This document shows positions 14,003 through 17,391 of a stretch of DNA of 17,391 nucleotides, one piece after another (within the stretch, counting starts at the first letter, position 1; the number at the start of each line of letters is the position of its first letter). Made by a program: the position numbers and the translations under genes. The stretch spans positions 1 through 17,391 of the forward strand of contig CAAGQX010000125.1 of assembly GCA_900772235.1 (NCBI GenBank). Direction: 5' to 3'. The notes under the pieces are model-generated. The model was not told where the DNA came from. It was given only the letters and a program-made list of their open reading frames with translations, and made no database searches. The stretch comes from Clostridia bacterium. GTDB lineage: Bacteria > Bacillota > Clostridia > TANB77 > CAG-508.

Positions 14003-17000
14003 ATGGAAAATACAGAAAATAAAGACGAACTAGAGATTTTCGACAAAATCCAAATAGGATTAGCATCTGATGACAAAATAAGAGAATGGTCAAAAGGTGA
14101 AGTAAAAAAGCCAGAAACAATTAACTATAGAACATTAAAACCAGAAAAAGATGGTTTATTCTGTGAGAAAATATTTGGACCTACAAAAGATTGGGAATGT
14201 CATTGTGGTAAATATAAAAGAATAAGATATAAAGGAATAATATGCGATAGATGTGGCGTAGAAGTAACAAAATCAAAAGTAAGACGTGAAAGAATGGGAC
14301 ATATTGAACTTGCTTCTCCAGTTGCACATATATGGTATTTTAAAGGAATTCCAAGTAGAGTAGCATTAATGCTAGATATATCACCAAGAAATCTTGAAAA
14401 AGTTATTTATTTTGCATCTTACATAGTAATAGATAAAGGAACATCAGGACTTGTAAAATGCCAAACTTTAACAGAAAAAGAATACCGTGAAGCTGAAGAA
14501 AAATATGGAAAAGGTTCTTTTACGGCTAAAATGGGTGCAGAAGCAATAAGAACATTACTAAAAGAAATAGATTTAGATAAATTATCAGAAAAACTTAAAA
14601 AAGAAATAGCAAAATCAAGTGAACAAAAAAGAACAAAACTTGTAAAAAGATTAGACACAGTTGAAAGTTTTAGAATATCTGGAAATAAACCAGAATGGAT
14701 GATTATGAGTGCTATTCCAGTAATTCCACCAGAATTAAGACCAATGGTACAATTAGATGGTGGTAGATTTGCAACATCAGACTTAAATGACTTATATAGA
14801 AGAGTTATAAACAGAAATAACAGATTAAAAAGATTATTAGAATTAGGAGCACCAGAAATTATCGTAAGAAACGAAAAAAGAATGCTTCAAGAATCTGTAG
14901 ATGCATTAATAGATAATGGAAGAAGAGGAAGACCAGTTACAGGAGCTGGAAATAGACCATTAAAATCATTATCAGATATGTTAAAAGGAAAACAAGGTAG
15001 ATTCAGACAAAACCTATTAGGAAAAAGGGTTGACTACTCTGGACGTTCAGTTATAGTAGTTGGACCAGAATTAAAAATTTACCAATGTGGTGTTCCAAAG
15101 GAAATGGCAGTAGAATTATTTAAACCGTTTGTTATGAAGGAACTTGTAGGAAGAGGATTAGCTCATAACATTAAAAATGCAAAAAGAATGGTAGAAAAAT
15201 TAAGACCAGAAGTTTGGGATATACTAGAAGAAGTTATAAAAGATCATCCAGTTATGCTAAACCGTGCTCCAACACTTCACAGATTAGGTATTCAAGCATT
15301 TGAACCAGTACTTGTAGAAGGTAGAGCAATAAAACTACATCCATTAGTTTGTACAGCATTCAATGCCGATTTCGATGGTGACCAAATGGCAATACACGTT
15401 CCACTATCACCAGAAGCACAAGCAGAAGCAAGATATTTAATGCTTTCAGTAAATAACTTATTAAAACCACAAGATGGTAAACCAGTTACAGTTCCAACAC
15501 AAGATATGATACTAGGAAGCTATTACTTAACAATGGTAACAAAAGGTGAACCAGGAGAAGGTATGTACTTTAAAGATGAAGACGAAGTACTTCTTGCATA
15601 CCAAAATGGAGATCTTGGATTACACGCAACAATAAAAGTAAGAATTACAAAAATGGTAAATGGTGAAAGTGTAACAAGAACAATAGAAACAACAGCAGGT
15701 AAAATTATATTTAACCAAGGAATTCCACAAGATTTAGGATTTATAGACAGAACAAAACCAGAAAATGAATTCCAAAAAGAAATTGATTTCCCAGTTATGA
15801 AGAAAAACTTAGGAACAATTATTGCAAAATGTATAGATAAACACGGATTAAATGTAACAGCAGAAGTTTTAGACTATATAAAATCATTAGGATATAAATA
15901 TGCTACAAAAGGTGCATTTACAGTATCAGTTGCAGATGTTGCAGTTCCAGAAGCTAAAAAAACAATACTAGAAGAAGCAGACAAGAAAGTAGAAGAAATT
16001 GCAAAACAATATAAACGTGGTTTAATAACAAACGACGAGAGATATTCATCTGTTATTAGCGTATGGGAAAAAGCAACAGATGACGTTACAGAAGCAATGA
16101 AACAAAACTTTGATGAACTAAACCCAATATATATGATGGCACAATCTGGAGCCAGAGGTAATATGAATCAATTACGTCAAATTGCAGGTATGCGTGGACT
16201 TATGGCCAATACATCTGGTAAAGCGGTAGAAATACCAATTAAAGCTTGCTTTAGAGAAGGACTAGATGCCCTAGAATACTTTATTTCATCACACGGTGCT
16301 AGAAAAGGTTTAGCAGATACAGCTTTAAGAACAGCCGACTCTGGATATTTAACAAGAAGACTAGTAGATGTTTCACAAGACATTATAGTAAGAGAAGAAG
16401 ACTGTGGAACAGATGAATACATTGAAGTTTCAGACATTAAAGATGGAAATCAAATAATAGAAAAACTTAATGAAAGACTAATAGGAAGATATGCATTTGA
16501 AGATGTAATTAATCCACAAACAAAAGAAGTAATTGTGGATACAAATACACTAATTACACCAGATATTGCAGATAAAATTGTTGCTGCAGGATATACAAGT
16601 GTAAAAGTTCGTTCAGCATTAGGATGTAAAACAAGACATGGTGTTTGTGCTAAATGTTATGGAATGGGACTTGCAACAAGAAAAGAAGTAAACATAGGGG
16701 AAGCAGTTGGTATTATAGCTGCACAATCAATTGGTGAGCCAGGTACACAGCTTACTATGAGAACTTTCCACACTGGTGGTGTTGCAGGAGGAGATATTAC
16801 ACAAGGTCTTCCAAGGGTTGAAGAGTTATTTGAAGCAAGAAAACCAAAGGGTGTTGCAGTAATGTCTGAAATCAGCGGAAAAGTTTCAATAGCAGACTCT
16901 AAGAAGAGAAAAGAAGTAACAATAACAGGAAAAGACAATGCAAAAACATACTTAATAAGTTTCGGATCAAAATTAAGAGTAAAAGACGGAGACGAAATTG

Positions 17001-17391
17001 AAGCAGGGGACGCTATTACAGAAGGTTCACTTAACCCAAGTGAAATATTAGCAATAAAAGGACCAGAAGGTGTATTTAAATATCTAACAGCAGAAGTTCA
17101 AAAAGTATATAGAAACCAAGGTGTTGATATTAACGATAAACACATTGAAGTAATTGGTAGACAAATGCTTAAGAGAATTAAAGTAGAAGATCCAGGAGAT
17201 ACAAAATTATTTGCAGGTTCATTAGTAGATAGAAATGAACTTGAAGATATAAATAAGAAAATGAGAGAAGAAGGAAAGCGTGAAGCAACAGGAACTAGAG
17301 TATTACTAGGAATTACAAAAGCATCACTTGCGACAGAAAGTTTCTTATCAGCAGCATCATTCCAAGAAACAACAAGAGTATTAACAGAAGC
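14003..17391 (+). CDS. rpoC: RNA polymerase beta' subunit (partial, runs off the window)
   Basis: RpoC carries the catalytic magnesium site of RNA polymerase. The frame is open from ATG 14003 to the window end (1129 codons, missing the C-terminus). Visible features: N-terminal zinc ribbon with Cys66, Cys68, Cys81 and Cys84 (CHCGKY...CDRC); RVDYSGRSVIVVGPEL; the active site NADFDGDQMA at about residues 454-463; bridge helix region ACFREGLDALEYFISSHGAR; the second zinc site, EDCGT then CKTRHGVCAKCYG; and the trigger-loop-proximal IGEPGTQLTMRTFHTGG. The ribosome site GGGGG at about 13988-13992 supports the start. The frame is uninterrupted over 3.4 kb and contains no in-frame CGG codon, a useful control for the three shifted genes. 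It is presumably co-transcribed with rpoB. Confidence 0.98.
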   Translation, partial: MENTENKDELEIFDKIQIGLASDDKIREWSKGEVKKPETINYRTLKPEKDGLFCEKIFGPTKDWECHCGKYKRIRYKGIICDRCGVEVTKSKVRRERMGHIELASPVAHIWYFKGIPSRVALMLDISPRNLEKVIYFASYIVIDKGTSGLVKCQTLTEKEYREAEEKYGKGSFTAKMGAEAIRTLLKEIDLDKLSEKLKKEIAKSSEQKRTKLVKRLDTVESFRISGNKPEWMIMSAIPVIPPELRPMVQLDGGRFATSDLNDLYRRVINRNNRLKRLLELGAPEIIVRNEKRMLQESVDALIDNGRRGRPVTGAGNRPLKSLSDMLKGKQGRFRQNLLGKRVDYSGRSVIVVGPELKIYQCGVPKEMAVELFKPFVMKELVGRGLAHNIKNAKRMVEKLRPEVWDILEEVIKDHPVMLNRAPTLHRLGIQAFEPVLVEGRAIKLHPLVCTAFNADFDGDQMAIHVPLSPEAQAEARYLMLSVNNLLKPQDGKPVTVPTQDMILGSYYLTMVTKGEPGEGMYFKDEDEVLLAYQNGDLGLHATIKVRITKMVNGESVTRTIETTAGKIIFNQGIPQDLGFIDRTKPENEFQKEIDFPVMKKNLGTIIAKCIDKHGLNVTAEVLDYIKSLGYKYATKGAFTVSVADVAVPEAKKTILEEADKKVEEIAKQYKRGLITNDERYSSVISVWEKATDDVTEAMKQNFDELNPIYMMAQSGARGNMNQLRQIAGMRGLMANTSGKAVEIPIKACFREGLDALEYFISSHGARKGLADTALRTADSGYLTRRLVDVSQDIIVREEDCGTDEYIEVSDIKDGNQIIEKLNERLIGRYAFEDVINPQTKEVIVDTNTLITPDIADKIVAAGYTSVKVRSALGCKTRHGVCAKCYGMGLATRKEVNIGEAVGIIAAQSIGEPGTQLTMRTFHTGGVAGGDITQGLPRVEELFEARKPKGVAVMSEISGKVSIADSKKRKEVTITGKDNAKTYLISFGSKLRVKDGDEIEAGDAITEGSLNPSEILAIKGPEGVFKYLTAEVQKVYRNQGVDINDKHIEVIGRQMLKRIKVEDPGDTKLFAGSLVDRNELEDINKKMREEGKREATGTRVLLGITKASLATESFLSAASFQETTRVLTE

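Overview
The window looks like chromosomal DNA from a low-GC Bacillota bacterium, most likely an uncultured Clostridia-type lineage. The reasons are very AT-rich DNA, AGA-dominated arginine codons, strong GGAGG ribosome binding sites, TTGACA/TATAAT-type promoters, the ylxM-ffh-rpsP-khpA-rimM-trmD-rplS gene order, TrmFO instead of TrmA, and Clostridia-like RpoB and RpoC. All supported genes are on the + strand. I see no tRNA, rRNA, CRISPR array, transposase or phage gene.

Layout. 1-178: two copies of a small palindromic repeat and candidate promoters. 179-1543: trmFO. 1650-2861: a lysine/glutamate-rich coiled-coil protein with its own promoter and a textbook terminator. 2914-7040: the SRP/ribosome maturation operon (ylxM, ffh, rpsP, khpA, rimM, trmD, rplS), ending in a repeat-derived terminator hairpin. 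7082-7799: an L,D-transpeptidase with a peptidoglycan-binding domain. 7868-9688: a membrane-anchored protein of unknown function with a strong promoter. 9689-10108: a gene-free, structured leader. 10109-13795: rpoB. 14003-17391: rpoC, cut by the window end. TrmFO and TrmD modify tRNA. Ffh, bS16, RimM, KhpA and bL19 serve protein export and ribosome or RNA function. RpoB and RpoC form the core of RNA polymerase.

Main discovery. Three genes, ffh, trmD and the L,D-transpeptidase gene, are each split by an apparent +1 frameshift. All three breaks have the same form. An in-frame CGG codon stands where the family alignment needs a glycine read from the overlapping GGA or GGG, so one C must be skipped (C|GGR). 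I checked every CGG in the window by eye. These three are the only in-frame CGG codons in any gene, although CGG occurs about forty times out of frame inside genes. Random indels or sequencing errors do not explain this well. The simplest reading is that CGG is unassigned in this organism and acts as a +1 frameshift signal decoded as C-skip plus Gly. trmD itself carries such a site, and TrmD makes the m1G37 modification that suppresses +1 frameshifting, so feedback is possible.

Secondary points: long acidic C-terminal tails on bL19 and RpoB, rpoBC detached from rplJL behind a long leader with a terminator-like three-way junction, and a family of GGGCG-type palindromic repeats between genes.
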